Shown here: in pieces, positions 56,178 to 64,000 of the stretch
Layout of the letters: each line of letters opens with the position of its first letter
Position numbering within the stretch: the stretch's first letter is position 1
DNA from: Haloglomus salinum
GTDB lineage: Archaea > Halobacteriota > Halobacteria > Halobacteriales > Haloarculaceae
Direction of reading: 5' to 3'
DNA length: 64,000 bases
NCBI RefSeq assembly: GCF_024298825.1
Contig: NZ_CP101153.1
Coordinates: 1,612,001 to 1,676,000 of the forward strand
Program-made: the position numbers and the translations under genes
Notes under the pieces: model-generated
What the model saw: only the letters and a program-made list of their open reading frames with translations
What the model was told of the DNA's origin: nothing
The model's database searches: none

Positions 56178-58184
56178 CTACTCGTCGGCCGGCGGGTTGG
56201 CCCGTGGGAGCCGGAGGACGAAGACGGTGCCGCGAGGGTCGTTCTCCTCGATGGCGGTCTCGCCACCGGAGGTGCTGGCGGTCCAGCGGACCATCCAGAG
56301 GCCGAGCCGCGAGGCGTGCATCAGCGGCGTCTCCAGCCCCTGCTCGATGACGCGGCGCTCCATCTCCGGGAGGCCGGGGCCGTTGTCCGCGACGCGTAGC
56401 TCGACGGTCCCGTCGTCCGGCGCGTCGCCGACCGAGACCGACACCTCGGGGTCGCGGTCGTTGTGCTCGATGGCGTTCTCGACGAGTTCCTCGACGGCGA
56501 CCCCGAGGAGGCCGTGCGAGCGCGCCCACGCCACCTCGGGAAGCGACGTCTCGATGGTCGCCCCGGGGAACTGCTCGCGGGCGTGCGCGACGGCCTGCCG
56601 GACTTCAGCTGTGACGTCCATCCCGGTGACCTCGACGCCGTCCGGGTCCGTCACGGCGCCGAAGCGCCGTGTCTTCTCGCTGAGCGTGAGCAGGTTCCGG
56701 GCCGCCTTGCTCGCCGCCGTCGCCGCCGTCACGACACTTCCGTCGTCGTGCTCGGTGAGGTCGTCGACGTTCCCGAGGACGATGGACAGCTGGTTGCGGA
56801 GGTTGTGGCGCAGGACGCGGTTGAACACCGAGAGCAGCTGCTCGTGGCGCCGGAGTTCGGTCACGTCGTGGGCGACGAAGACGGCCCCCGCGAACGCCTC
56901 GGCCTCGTACAGCGACGAGACGTTGACCCGGTACTCGCGCTGCTCGCCGCCGCCGATGCGGAACGACTCCTGGAAGGTCGTCGAGTCCGCCGCCTCGTCC
57001 TGGAGCGTCCGCATCCGCACCTGAATCTGCTGGGCCAGCGCCCCGGAGAACGCGAGCGAGGTGTCCGCGCCGACCAGCTCCGACCGGCGGTAGCCCGACA
57101 GGTCGACGAACCGCTGGTTGACCTCCGTCAGGGTCCCCGCGGTGTCGACGGCCCAGATGGGGTCGCTCGCCGCCTCGACCATCTCGCGGTAGCGCTCGGT
57201 CTCGTGTTCCCGGGCTGCCCGGTCCAGCACGGCCTCCGTGTTCGAGGCGAGGATGCGGAGCAGGTCGAGGTCGACCGCGGTGAACTCGGCCACCCGCGTG
57301 GTCGCCGTCGTGAGCACGCCGTACCGTCCGATGGGGACGTCGAGCTCCGAGCGGATGGGCGTCGAGGGGTTGTAGGCCCCCTCGACCTCGCCCACGTCGT
57401 CGTACTGACCGATATCGCCGGACTCGAACGCCTTCCACGCGAGGCTCTCGCCCCGCTCGAAACTGACGGGCTCGCCCAGCAGTTCGCGCCCCTCGTCGGT
57501 GACGGCCGCGGGCTCCAGCCGGTCGGTCTCGTCGTCGTAGAGCCAGATGCCCGTGACGGGACAGTCGAGCACCGTCCGGGCCGTCTCGACGGCGACCCGG
57601 GCGATCTCCGATTCCGACTGGGCCCGGAGCAGCGACTCGGCGGTGGTCTGCAACGCCCGGAGCTTCCGGTGCCGGTCATCGGTCCCGGTGTCGGCCCTCT
57701 GCGTGGCCGACTCGGGCAGCGACGCGCCGGTGCCCGCCCCGTCACCCGCCGCGGGGCCACCGGACGGCACCGGCGACTGGCCGTCACGTGACAGGACCGC
57801 GGCGGCGGCGTCCCCCAGCTCGCGGAGGAACGACCGGGCAGCCGTGTCGAACCCGCTCGGCTGGTCGGTACCGAGCACGAGCGCCAGCCGACCCAGCCCC
57901 GGCAGCGGGACGGCGGCGACCCCCACGCCACCGTGGTGCCGGGCCGTCACGTCCCCCATCTCCACCGCCCGGGAGACGGTCGCCGCGAGCAGGTCGTCCG
58001 GCAGCCGGTCACCGGCGCTCGCGACCTCGGACCACCCCTCGGACCCCCACTCGACGACGCTGGCCGCGGTGAACTGGTCCGTCCGCACACACCGCGTACA
58101 GAGCCCGCCCGCGCCGACCGCCGAGACCTGCGTGAACCACCGCAACAGGGCGTACCGTTCGTCCGCCTGGGCTCGGTCGGTCAT
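56178..58184 (-). CDS. GAF/PAS domain histidine kinase
   Basis: 668-aa cytoplasmic sensor kinase without membrane segments. An N-terminal bacterio-opsin-activator-like/GAF-like region (1-130), a Pro/Ser/Ala linker, a GAF domain (about 185-340, GIWLYDDETDRLEP ... FTAVDLDLLRILASNTEAVL) and a PAS domain (about 345-465, WAVDTAGTLTEVNQRFVDLSGYRRSELVG) precede the kinase core. The H-box is RVLRHNLRNQLSIVLG, the N-box ELVENAIEHND, and the G-box DNGPGLP. The phosphorylated His is in HNLRNQL, the common haloarchaeal HisKA form. No response regulator is adjacent, so its partner is elsewhere. It is convergent with maeB. Confidence 0.88.
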   Translation of the reverse strand: MTDRAQADERYALLRWFTQVSAVGAGGLCTRCVRTDQFTAASVVEWGSEGWSEVASAGDRLPDDLLAATVSRAVEMGDVTARHHGGVGVAAVPLPGLGRLALVLGTDQPSGFDTAARSFLRELGDAAAAVLSRDGQSPVPSGGPAAGDGAGTGASLPESATQRADTGTDDRHRKLRALQTTAESLLRAQSESEIARVAVETARTVLDCPVTGIWLYDDETDRLEPAAVTDEGRELLGEPVSFERGESLAWKAFESGDIGQYDDVGEVEGAYNPSTPIRSELDVPIGRYGVLTTATTRVAEFTAVDLDLLRILASNTEAVLDRAAREHETERYREMVEAASDPIWAVDTAGTLTEVNQRFVDLSGYRRSELVGADTSLAFSGALAQQIQVRMRTLQDEAADSTTFQESFRIGGGEQREYRVNVSSLYEAEAFAGAVFVAHDVTELRRHEQLLSVFNRVLRHNLRNQLSIVLGNVDDLTEHDDGSVVTAATAASKAARNLLTLSEKTRRFGAVTDPDGVEVTGMDVTAEVRQAVAHAREQFPGATIETSLPEVAWARSHGLLGVAVEELVENAIEHNDRDPEVSVSVGDAPDDGTVELRVADNGPGLPEMERRVIEQGLETPLMHASRLGLWMVRWTASTSGGETAIEENDPRGTVFVLRLPRANPPADE

Positions 58185-58402
58185 CGTTCGGTATCACAGA
58201 CACGAGGGAGTTCCACATAGGTGTGATGGGGTCCGTGGTCGCGTCGAGACCGAGGAAGGCCGGGGCGTCGCCGGTGTCCAGTCCGTAGTATTTCTGCTCG
58301 GAGCTGGGACTAAATCCAGAGATGTTCATATACTAGATAAAATCGAAATATTATCAGATAACGCCAGCAATCCGCTGACAATCCCGGTGGCCGTCGCGAC
58401 CC

Positions 58403-58789
58403 CTACCGCCAGGCCTCGCGCAGGAACGCCAGTGCGCCGCCGAACATGGCGAGGTTGCCCCAGAAGGCGAGGCGCTCACCGTCGCGGCTGTCCTCGTCGG
58501 CGTTCCAGAAGTCGTGCATCGTCAGCGTGACCACCGCCAGGAAGGTCGTTACGGCCCCCGTCGACAGTTTCGGCTTCTTCCAGAGCGCGACCATCAGTCC
58601 GCTCACGAGCATCATCCCGGAGGCGAACGGGGCCGCGAGTTCCGGCATCGGCACGCCCGCCGACTCCGCGTACTCGACGGTGTCCTCCATGTCGCGGAAG
58701 TCCTCGGAGGCCTGCAGCGCCATCCCCAGGCCGAACAGCACCCGACCGATACCGAACGGTGCGCCCTCGTCGCCGCTGTCGTCTGGCAT
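58403..58789 (-). CDS. DoxX-like small membrane protein
   Basis: 128 aa with four hydrophobic helices arranged as in the DoxX/SURF4-like family: GIGRVLFGLGMALQASEDF, LAAPFASGMMLVSGLMVAL, STGAVTTFLAVVTLTMHDFWNA (with the family HDFW motif) and LAFWGNLAMFGGALAFLREA. Some relatives act in thiosulfate or sulfide metabolism, but no such neighbour is present. The ATG at 58789 fits a TATA box 28 bases upstream; an ATG at 58801 would add four residues. Confidence 0.75.
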   Translation of the reverse strand: MPDDSGDEGAPFGIGRVLFGLGMALQASEDFRDMEDTVEYAESAGVPMPELAAPFASGMMLVSGLMVALWKKPKLSTGAVTTFLAVVTLTMHDFWNADEDSRDGERLAFWGNLAMFGGALAFLREAWR

Positions 58790-58813
58790 GCCCGTATCCA
58801 CGCCCGCATCGGG

Positions 58814-58820
58814 GATAAAT
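58814..58820 (-). promoter_or_regulatory. TATA box of the DoxX-like gene
   Basis: Minus-strand TTTATCC about 28 bases before the ATG at 58789, which supports that start. Confidence 0.45.
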
Positions 58821-58893
58821 CGGCGGGGCGCCGTCGGGAGGCGGGGCCACCCGCCACGTGGGTTTTAGCGCCCCGCCCACGACGGCCGGAGAC

Positions 58894-60837
58894 ATGGGAG
58901 ACCGCTCGACCCGGCGGGGCGCCGTCGGAACGGACCCCCGACGAGACTCGCGCGCCGCGCGCACCGCCGCCGCCGGGCTCCTGACCGCACTCTGGCTCGT
59001 GGCGTTCCTGCGGGCGCTCAACCGGGTCTTCGTCCTCAACTTCTCGACGGCGGGCCCGAACGTCACCGGCCTGCTGGCCCTGGCGCTGGTGACCGGCTGG
59101 ACGGTGCCCGTCGTCGCCCGCGTCGCGGACCGACCGGTGGCGTGGCACGCGACCGTGGCCGTCGCGCTCGGCGGCCTCGGCCTCTCGCTCGTCGGCGGGA
59201 CGCTCGTCTCGCTGGCCGGGGCGGTCGTCTTCCTCTCGGCCACGACGCCGCCGCTGGTCGCGCTCGCCGGTGACCTGCGCGAGCGGTTCGCCGTCGCCGC
59301 CGCGCTCGGCGTCCTGACCCACGGCGCCCTCCGCGCGGTGCTGGACACGGCCCCGCCGTACGCGACGCCGCTCGGGCGAGGACTGCTGGTCGCGCTCGCG
59401 CTCGTGACGCTCGCGGCCTGGTGGCTGGTGACCCGCGAGTCACCGCCAGACGCGACGGCGCTCGCGGCACCCGGCGGCGCGACGGCGACAGCGTTCCTGT
59501 TCGTACAGGCGACCTTCCTCGGGCTGGCGCCGCGTGTGAGCCTGTGGACCGGTCGCTCGCTACTGGTCGTGCTGGCGGCGACGACGCTGGGACTGGTCGC
59601 CGGCGCAGCGTGGGTGGCGCGCCGTGGCGCCCCCGGCCGCCGGGCGACGGTCGCGTGGAGTGTCGCCCTCCTCCTCGGGCTCGCGGCGCTGCTGTTCGGC
59701 CCGGGACCGGGCGTGGCGGCGCTCCCGGCGGCCGCCGCGACGGTCCTGCTGTGTGCCCGTGGCTGCCGGGCGGGGACCACGACGGCCCGTCGGACGGGCC
59801 TCGGCGTCGCCGGCGTGCAGGCGGTCGGGCTGGTGCTGACGGTGACGGTGGTGCTGGCGATGAACTGGGCGTTCGTCCCCGGCGTCGGCCCGCTCGTCCG
59901 GGGGTGGCAGGCCCAGCTGCTCCTCACCCTTGGAGCGATGCTCCCCGGTGCGGTCCTGCTCCGCGAGCGCACCGCGGCGGCCGACCGGGTCGACCCTGCC
60001 CCGGCCACGGAACCATCGCGCGAGCCGGTGGCGGGCGGCCGCCGCGCCCTCCTGACCGCCGCCGGTCTGGGCCTGCTGGGACTCGGCGGAGCCGCCGCCC
60101 GGCGAGTGACGCCCTCGGACGAGGTCCCGGCGGCGGATTCGGTGACAGCCCTGTCGTTCAACATCCACCAGTACATCGACGCACGCGGTCGCCACAACCT
60201 CGAATCGGTGCGGGACCTCCTCGCGGAGGCGGACGCCGGCATCGTCGGCCTGCAGGAGACTGCCGGTGGGCGGCTCACGGCCGGCGGGCTCGACGGCGTG
60301 CGCTGGCTGGCACGCGAGCTCGACCTGCACGCCGCCGCCGGCCCGCCGACGCGCATCGCGAGCTACGGGGTCGCGCTGCTGTCACGGTGGCCCATCCGCG
60401 AGGAACGGTGGGTCGTCCTCCCATCGACCGACACCGCAACCCGGGTCGCGCTGGCGGCGGTCGTCGAATCGCCGCTCGGCGACCTCCCGGTCGTCGTGGC
60501 GCACCTGGAGACCGAGGGCGCGGTCCGGGTCGAGCAGGCCGAGCGCGTGGTCGAACTGGCCCGCGAGACGGGCGACCCGGCCCGGGCGCTCGTGCTGGGT
60601 GATTTCAACGCGACACCCGACGAACGGCCGTACGCGGTCCTGACCGACGCCTTCGCGGACCCGTGGGCCGGCGTCGGGAGCGAGGGCGACACCTACAGCG
60701 CGAGCGACCCGCGGAAACGCATCGACTACGCCCTCGTCGGCCGGGACTGGGCCCACGAGCGCGGGACGGTGGTCGGGAGCCCGTCGGTGTCCGACCACCT
60801 CGGGGTCTCGGTCCGGCTGACGCGCCCGCCGGAGTGA
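58894..60837 (+). CDS. Membrane-anchored endonuclease/exonuclease/phosphatase family protein
   Basis: 647 aa. An N-terminal integral-membrane part (about 25-390) has ten or more hydrophobic helices. It is followed by a cytoplasmic or extracellular EEP hydrolase domain (about 415-647) with intact active-site motifs: FNIHQYID (Asn), GLQETAGG (catalytic Glu), VVVAHLET (His), LGDFNATPDE (Asp and Asn) and VSDHLGVSV (Asp-His pair). Such proteins cleave phosphodiesters of nucleic acids, lipids or sugars; the membrane part suggests a lipid or envelope substrate. The ATG at 58894 has a TTTTAG box about 28 bases upstream. A GTG at 58858 would add 12 residues but overlaps that box. Confidence 0.8.
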   Translation: MGDRSTRRGAVGTDPRRDSRAARTAAAGLLTALWLVAFLRALNRVFVLNFSTAGPNVTGLLALALVTGWTVPVVARVADRPVAWHATVAVALGGLGLSLVGGTLVSLAGAVVFLSATTPPLVALAGDLRERFAVAAALGVLTHGALRAVLDTAPPYATPLGRGLLVALALVTLAAWWLVTRESPPDATALAAPGGATATAFLFVQATFLGLAPRVSLWTGRSLLVVLAATTLGLVAGAAWVARRGAPGRRATVAWSVALLLGLAALLFGPGPGVAALPAAAATVLLCARGCRAGTTTARRTGLGVAGVQAVGLVLTVTVVLAMNWAFVPGVGPLVRGWQAQLLLTLGAMLPGAVLLRERTAAADRVDPAPATEPSREPVAGGRRALLTAAGLGLLGLGGAAARRVTPSDEVPAADSVTALSFNIHQYIDARGRHNLESVRDLLAEADAGIVGLQETAGGRLTAGGLDGVRWLARELDLHAAAGPPTRIASYGVALLSRWPIREERWVVLPSTDTATRVALAAVVESPLGDLPVVVAHLETEGAVRVEQAERVVELARETGDPARALVLGDFNATPDERPYAVLTDAFADPWAGVGSEGDTYSASDPRKRIDYALVGRDWAHERGTVVGSPSVSDHLGVSVRLTRPPE

Positions 60838-60982
60838 CCCGTGTGGGCCCGGCCGCTGGTGGCCATCCCACCACCGGCACGCCCGCGGGCGACACGTATC
60901 AGAGCAGGGCGCGTGGGTGCTAGGATGGCCCGCCCGTGGGGAGCGCCGCAGCCGGGGGGTGAGCGGGGCGGCGGGTAACTGC

Positions 60983-61813
60983 TCAGTCGAACAGTTCGCC
61001 GCGGTCGCGCTCGGCGACGGCCTGCTTGAAGCCGACCGCCTCGCAGCGCTCCTTGAACGCGACCCCCTCCGGCGTGTGGCGGGTCATCCCGTCGAAGATG
61101 GTGGCGAACATCTGGGTCGTCTCGAGCCCCATGTTCTCGTAGGCCTGGTTGATGGCGAGCTTCTGCATCATCAGCTGGTTCCGCGGAACGCCGGCGATGC
61201 GGCGGGCCAGCGCGTCGACGCGGTCGTCGAGGTCGTCGCCCGGCACCGCCTCGTAGACGAGCCCCATCTCGGCCGCTTCCGTGCCGTCGACGAGGTCGCC
61301 GGTGAACAGCATCCGTTTGGCGTCGGCCGGCCCCAGCCGGTACACCCACATCATCGTCGTCGGACAGCCCCAGACCCGCGCCGGTGGGTAGCCGATGGGG
61401 GCGTCCTCGGCCATCACGATGAGGTCGGCACAGAGCGCGATGTCGCTCCCGCCGGCGACGGCCGGCCCGTTCACCTTCGCGATGACCGGCGTGTAGCACC
61501 GCCAGAGGCTCATGAAGTCCTCCGTGTTCGACTTCATCATCCGATAGTCCTGCATCGGGTCCCAGGGCATCTCCTGGCTCCCCTGCACCGGCCGCGGGGC
61601 CTCGGCGTAGTGCTTCAGGTCGTAGCCCGAACAGAACGCCTCGCCGGCGCCCGTGAGGACGATGACGTGGATATCGGGGTCGGAATCGGCCCGCTCGACG
61701 GCCTCGCGCAACTCTCCCGGCATCGACTCGTCGATGGCGTTGTACCGCTCCGCCCGGTCGAGTGTCAGCGTCGCGACCCGCCCGTCCGTCTCGTACTGGA
61801 CCGTGGTACCCAT
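60983..61813 (-). CDS. Enoyl-CoA hydratase/isomerase (crotonase) family protein
   Basis: 276 aa crotonase fold. Present are the family opening VATLTLDRAERYNAIDESMPGEL, the CoA-binding/oxyanion segment VLTGAGEAFCSGYDLKH and KVNGPAVAGGSDIALCADLIV. The first catalytic Glu of true hydratases is replaced (AGGSD for GGGCE) and the second is absent (YPPARVWG for QPEI). A simple enoyl-CoA hydratase is therefore unlikely; isomerase, hydrolase or dehalogenase activities use other residues of the fold. It lies next to an acyl-CoA synthetase transcribed divergently. Confidence 0.8.
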   Translation of the reverse strand: MGTTVQYETDGRVATLTLDRAERYNAIDESMPGELREAVERADSDPDIHVIVLTGAGEAFCSGYDLKHYAEAPRPVQGSQEMPWDPMQDYRMMKSNTEDFMSLWRCYTPVIAKVNGPAVAGGSDIALCADLIVMAEDAPIGYPPARVWGCPTTMMWVYRLGPADAKRMLFTGDLVDGTEAAEMGLVYEAVPGDDLDDRVDALARRIAGVPRNQLMMQKLAINQAYENMGLETTQMFATIFDGMTRHTPEGVAFKERCEAVGFKQAVAERDRGELFD

Positions 61814-61941
61814 ACTCGGACCCGAGACATACCGGCGGGTTGAATCTACCGTCGAAGGTAACAGTGTTCACCAGATTCCGGGACTGGTGCTCCGGAGTTA
61901 ACCGTCAGCATCCAGCAACCGACAACTGTTTTCGTATCTCC

Positions 61942-61958
61942 GCCGGTATTTTACCGGC
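61942..61958. promoter_or_regulatory. Perfect palindrome upstream of the acyl-CoA synthetase TATA box
   Basis: GCCGGTA-TTT-TACCGGC, a perfect 7-bp inverted repeat whose right arm ends two bases before the TATA box, in the BRE region. Binding of a dimeric regulator here would block TBP/TFB. Confidence 0.55.
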
Positions 61959-61959
61959 A

Positions 61960-61967
61960 AATTTTAA
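61960..61967 (+). promoter_or_regulatory. TATA box of the acyl-CoA synthetase gene
   Basis: AATTTTAAC centred about 31 bases before the ATG at 61995, between two perfect palindromes. Confidence 0.55.
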
Positions 61968-61969
61968 CT

Positions 61970-61986
61970 GTGTGCTGGTAGCACAC
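61970..61986. promoter_or_regulatory. Perfect palindrome between the TATA box and acyl-CoA synthetase start
   Basis: GTGTGCT-GGT-AGCACAC, a perfect 7-bp inverted repeat of the same 7-3-7 geometry as the upstream one but different sequence, placed over the predicted transcript start. Confidence 0.55.
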
Positions 61987-61994
61987 GTAGTGGT

Positions 61995-63518
61995 ATGAAC
62001 GTCGCTGTGAGATTCCAGCACCGGATGGGGGAGCAGCCCGAGAAGACGGCCATCGTCGACGCCGGCGGGGCCGAGGTGACCTACGGCGACCTCGACCGAC
62101 AGACCCGACAGGTTGCGGCGTGGCTCGACGCGCAGGGACTCGGCGGGGGTGACCGGGTCGCAGTGTATCTACCGGATACGGCGACGTACCTGCCGGTCGT
62201 GCTGGGCATCTGGCGGGCCGGGGCCATCGCGAGCCCCATCAACACCCGGTTCGGCGTCGACGAACTGGCGTACACGCTCGGCGACCTGGAGCCGGCGGCG
62301 CTGCTGGGTTCGGACGCGTTCGCCGACACCATCGACGACCTCCACGACGAGGTCGACGGGCTCGACCCGTCGAACACCCTCCTCGTCGAGCGCGACGGGG
62401 CCTTCCAGGCGGACGACCTGCCCGCCGCCGACGCCGCGCCCGACCCCGCCCGCCGTCTCGACGACGAGCCGGCGGTCGTGATGTACACCTCCGGGACGAC
62501 GGGCCGGCCGAAGGGGGTCGTCCAGACCCACCGGAACGTCGGGGCACAGCTAGATGTCAACGTCACTGCCTTCGGCGTCACGCGGGCGGATACGTCGGTC
62601 GTCGCGGTTCCGCTGTTCCACGTCGGTGGCCTGTACGGCGGGGCGCTGCCGGTGCTGCTGGCGGGTGGAACCATCGTCGTCCAGCCTGCGTGGGACGCCA
62701 CGGAGTGGGCCGACCTCGTCGACGCACACGGGGCCACGTTCACCGGACTCATCCCGACGATGATGCTCGACGCGCTCAACACCGAGGCCGCCCGGGAGTA
62801 CGACACCTCGTCGCTGGAGCGGGCGGTGTACGGCGGGTCGCCCGCGACCGAGGAGACGCTCGACACGTTCCAGGAGGTCTTCGAGGTGGGGGCGCTCCAC
62901 AACTACTACGGCCAGACCGAGAACACCGGCCTCAGCGTCACGTACGATGCCGACACGGAGCGCCGGCCCGGTCTACTCGGGCGACCCGTCCAGGCTGTGG
63001 AGTACCGGGTCGTCGACGTGACCGCCGACGAACTGGTCGACGTGGGCCCGAACGAGGAGGGCGAACTGGTCCTCCGGGGCGACATCATCACGCCGGGCTA
63101 CTGGGACGAGTCGCTGGACGCGGACTACTTCACCGACGGCTGGCTCCACACCGACGACGTCGTCCGGGAGGACGAGGACGGTCTGCTGTACTACGTCGAC
63201 CGGGCCGACGACATGATAATCAGCGGTGGCGAGAACGTGGCCCCGAGCGAGGTCGAGAACGCGCTCCAGGAACACCCCGGCGTCGAAGCGGTCGCCGTAT
63301 TCGGGGCCCCCCACGAGCGATGGGGTGAGGCGGTCACGGCGGCCATCGTCGCCTCCGACCCGGACCTGACCGCGGCCGATATCGAGGACTGGTGGAACGA
63401 ACATGCCGGGCTCGCGGGATACAAGCGCCCTCGCCGGGTGGAGTTCGTCGAGGAGTTCCCGCGGACGGCGACCCAGAAGGTGGACAAGGTCACGCTGAAA
63501 GAACGGCTCGAGGAGTAG
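61995..63518 (+). CDS. AMP-binding acyl-CoA synthetase
   Basis: 507-aa ANL-superfamily ligase. The phosphate-binding loop is MYTSGTTGRPKGVV, the aromatic/acyl pocket motif YYGQTENTG, the adenylate motif GYWDES followed by DGWLHTDDVV, and the C-terminal core Lys is in PRTATQKVDKV. It should activate a carboxylic acid, probably medium-chain or aromatic, to the CoA thioester; chain length cannot be read. Paired palindromes around its TATA box indicate ligand-controlled repression. The divergent crotonase-like gene suggests a shared acyl-CoA pathway. Confidence 0.88.
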   Translation: MNVAVRFQHRMGEQPEKTAIVDAGGAEVTYGDLDRQTRQVAAWLDAQGLGGGDRVAVYLPDTATYLPVVLGIWRAGAIASPINTRFGVDELAYTLGDLEPAALLGSDAFADTIDDLHDEVDGLDPSNTLLVERDGAFQADDLPAADAAPDPARRLDDEPAVVMYTSGTTGRPKGVVQTHRNVGAQLDVNVTAFGVTRADTSVVAVPLFHVGGLYGGALPVLLAGGTIVVQPAWDATEWADLVDAHGATFTGLIPTMMLDALNTEAAREYDTSSLERAVYGGSPATEETLDTFQEVFEVGALHNYYGQTENTGLSVTYDADTERRPGLLGRPVQAVEYRVVDVTADELVDVGPNEEGELVLRGDIITPGYWDESLDADYFTDGWLHTDDVVREDEDGLLYYVDRADDMIISGGENVAPSEVENALQEHPGVEAVAVFGAPHERWGEAVTAAIVASDPDLTAADIEDWWNEHAGLAGYKRPRRVEFVEEFPRTATQKVDKVTLKERLEE

Positions 63519-63551
63519 CCAGAAGGAGACGCGAGTCGGTCGACCGGCGCG

Positions 63552-64000
63552 TCAGGCCTGCTCCTGTGCCCGCTCGACCAGCTCGCTCGCACGCTCCTCG
63601 CTGATCTCGGCTGCCTCGGCGACCGCGTCGGCGCTCGCGTCCGCGAGGTCGCCGACCGTCTCGATGCCGGCGTCGGCCAGGCGCTCGGCGTACGTCGGGC
63701 CGATGCCGTCGATGGCGTCGACGGAGGCCTCCAGCGCATCGCCGACGTCCTCGGCGGCCGTCTCCAGCGTCTCCTGGACGTCCTCGGCTGCCTCCTCCGT
63801 CGTGTCGGTCACGTCCTCGGTGGCCTCCTCGGTCGTCTCGGCCACGTCCTCGGCGGCATCGCCGACCTCCTCGGCAGCCGTCTCGAGGTCCTCCTCGAGG
63901 TCCTCGGCCGTCTCCTCGGTGCGGTCGATGCCGCTGCCGAGCGCGTCCTGGATGCCGTCGAACAGGTCATCCTGGGTCGACTCGATGTCGTCGAACAGGT
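63552..64000 (-). CDS. Acidic helical protein with C-terminal helix-hairpin-helix (partial)
   Basis: The frame is open to the window edge, so the N-terminus is missing; 149 codons are visible. Reading from the edge, the chain is a Glu/Asp/Ala/Thr-rich heptad-like helix (TEETAEDLEEDLETAAEEV, then AEDVAETTEEATEDV with near-repeats TEEAAEDVQETLETAAEDV). It is followed by a Rad51/RNAP-alpha-type helix-hairpin-helix DAIDGIGPTYAERLADAGIETVGDLADASADAVAEA. Such HhH domains bind DNA or mediate protein contacts. An internal GTG at 63845 is not a start. Function unknown. Confidence 0.75.
   Translation of the reverse strand, partial: LFDDIESTQDDLFDGIQDALGSGIDRTEETAEDLEEDLETAAEEVGDAAEDVAETTEEATEDVTDTTEEAAEDVQETLETAAEDVGDALEASVDAIDGIGPTYAERLADAGIETVGDLADASADAVAEAAEISEERASELVERAQEQA

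Noticed and set aside
53833-56529. Open frame of 898 codons antisense to maeB and running into the histidine kinase gene
   Set aside because: It conflicts with intact MaeB and kinase motifs; no start or promoter supports it.
58300-58390. AT-rich tract between the histidine kinase and DoxX-like genes as an origin or mobile element
   Set aside because: Only a weak 5-bp inverted repeat (GATAA/TTATC) is visible; ordinary promoter or terminator function is enough to explain it.

Overview
The window is high-GC (roughly 70%) chromosomal DNA from a halophilic archaeon (class Halobacteria). The proteins are very rich in Asp and Glu, and the informational genes are archaeal: RadA, the KH/beta-CASP RNase FttA, a double-length tRNA-splicing endonuclease, a PINA ATPase and a Ski2-like helicase. 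Promoters look archaeal, with a TATA box about 27 bases before start codons that are often leaderless. One surface protein ends in a PGF-CTERM signal. I see no rRNA, tRNA, CRISPR array, intact IS or phage genes, so this is mostly core chromosome.

Layout. 0-5 kb: a secreted protein built of two Cys-containing repeats, an aspartoacylase-like amidohydrolase, an SDR and FttA. 5-11 kb: UspA and two large tandem paralogous alpha/beta hydrolases. 11-15.5 kb: MutS, a DUF5615/DUF433 toxin-antitoxin-like pair flanked by a 24-base copy of the mutS tail, and a DUF1684 protein. 15.5-20.4 kb: TrkA protein and APC permease operon, a degenerate FtsZ/tubulin-superfamily protein, a methyltransferase and a DUF2391 membrane protein. 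20.4-29.6 kb: threonine dehydratase, RadA, EndA with a C4 zinc-finger protein, an intergenic nest of hairpins with a MITE-like element, TrpS, SerA and a pirin. 29.7-39.5 kb: PINA ATPase, Ski2-like helicase, a membrane protein, the biotin ECF transporter BioY-BioM-BioN, and a PGF-CTERM surface protein with a Vps62-like region. 39.7-42 kb: acyl-CoA dehydrogenase and a D-2-hydroxyacid dehydrogenase.

42-53.8 kb is one nitrogen-acquisition island. A urea ABC transporter (urtABCDE, minus strand) and a nickel permease (minus) face a complete urease operon ureBCAGDEF (plus) whose genes mostly overlap by 1-4 bases. Together they import urea, import nickel, mature the enzyme and release ammonia.

53.9-64 kb: malic enzyme (MaeB type), a GAF/PAS histidine kinase, a DoxX-like protein, a membrane-anchored endonuclease/exonuclease/phosphatase protein, a crotonase-fold protein, an acyl-CoA synthetase whose TATA box sits between two perfect palindromes, and a helix-hairpin-helix protein cut by the window end.

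The most unusual items are the FtsZ-like protein without a functional-looking GTPase loop, the mutS-tail repeat around the toxin-antitoxin pair, a promoter-like element shared between radA and an apparently gene-free stretch before the threonine dehydratase, the paired operators at the acyl-CoA synthetase, and the secreted protein with exactly repeated cysteine spacing.
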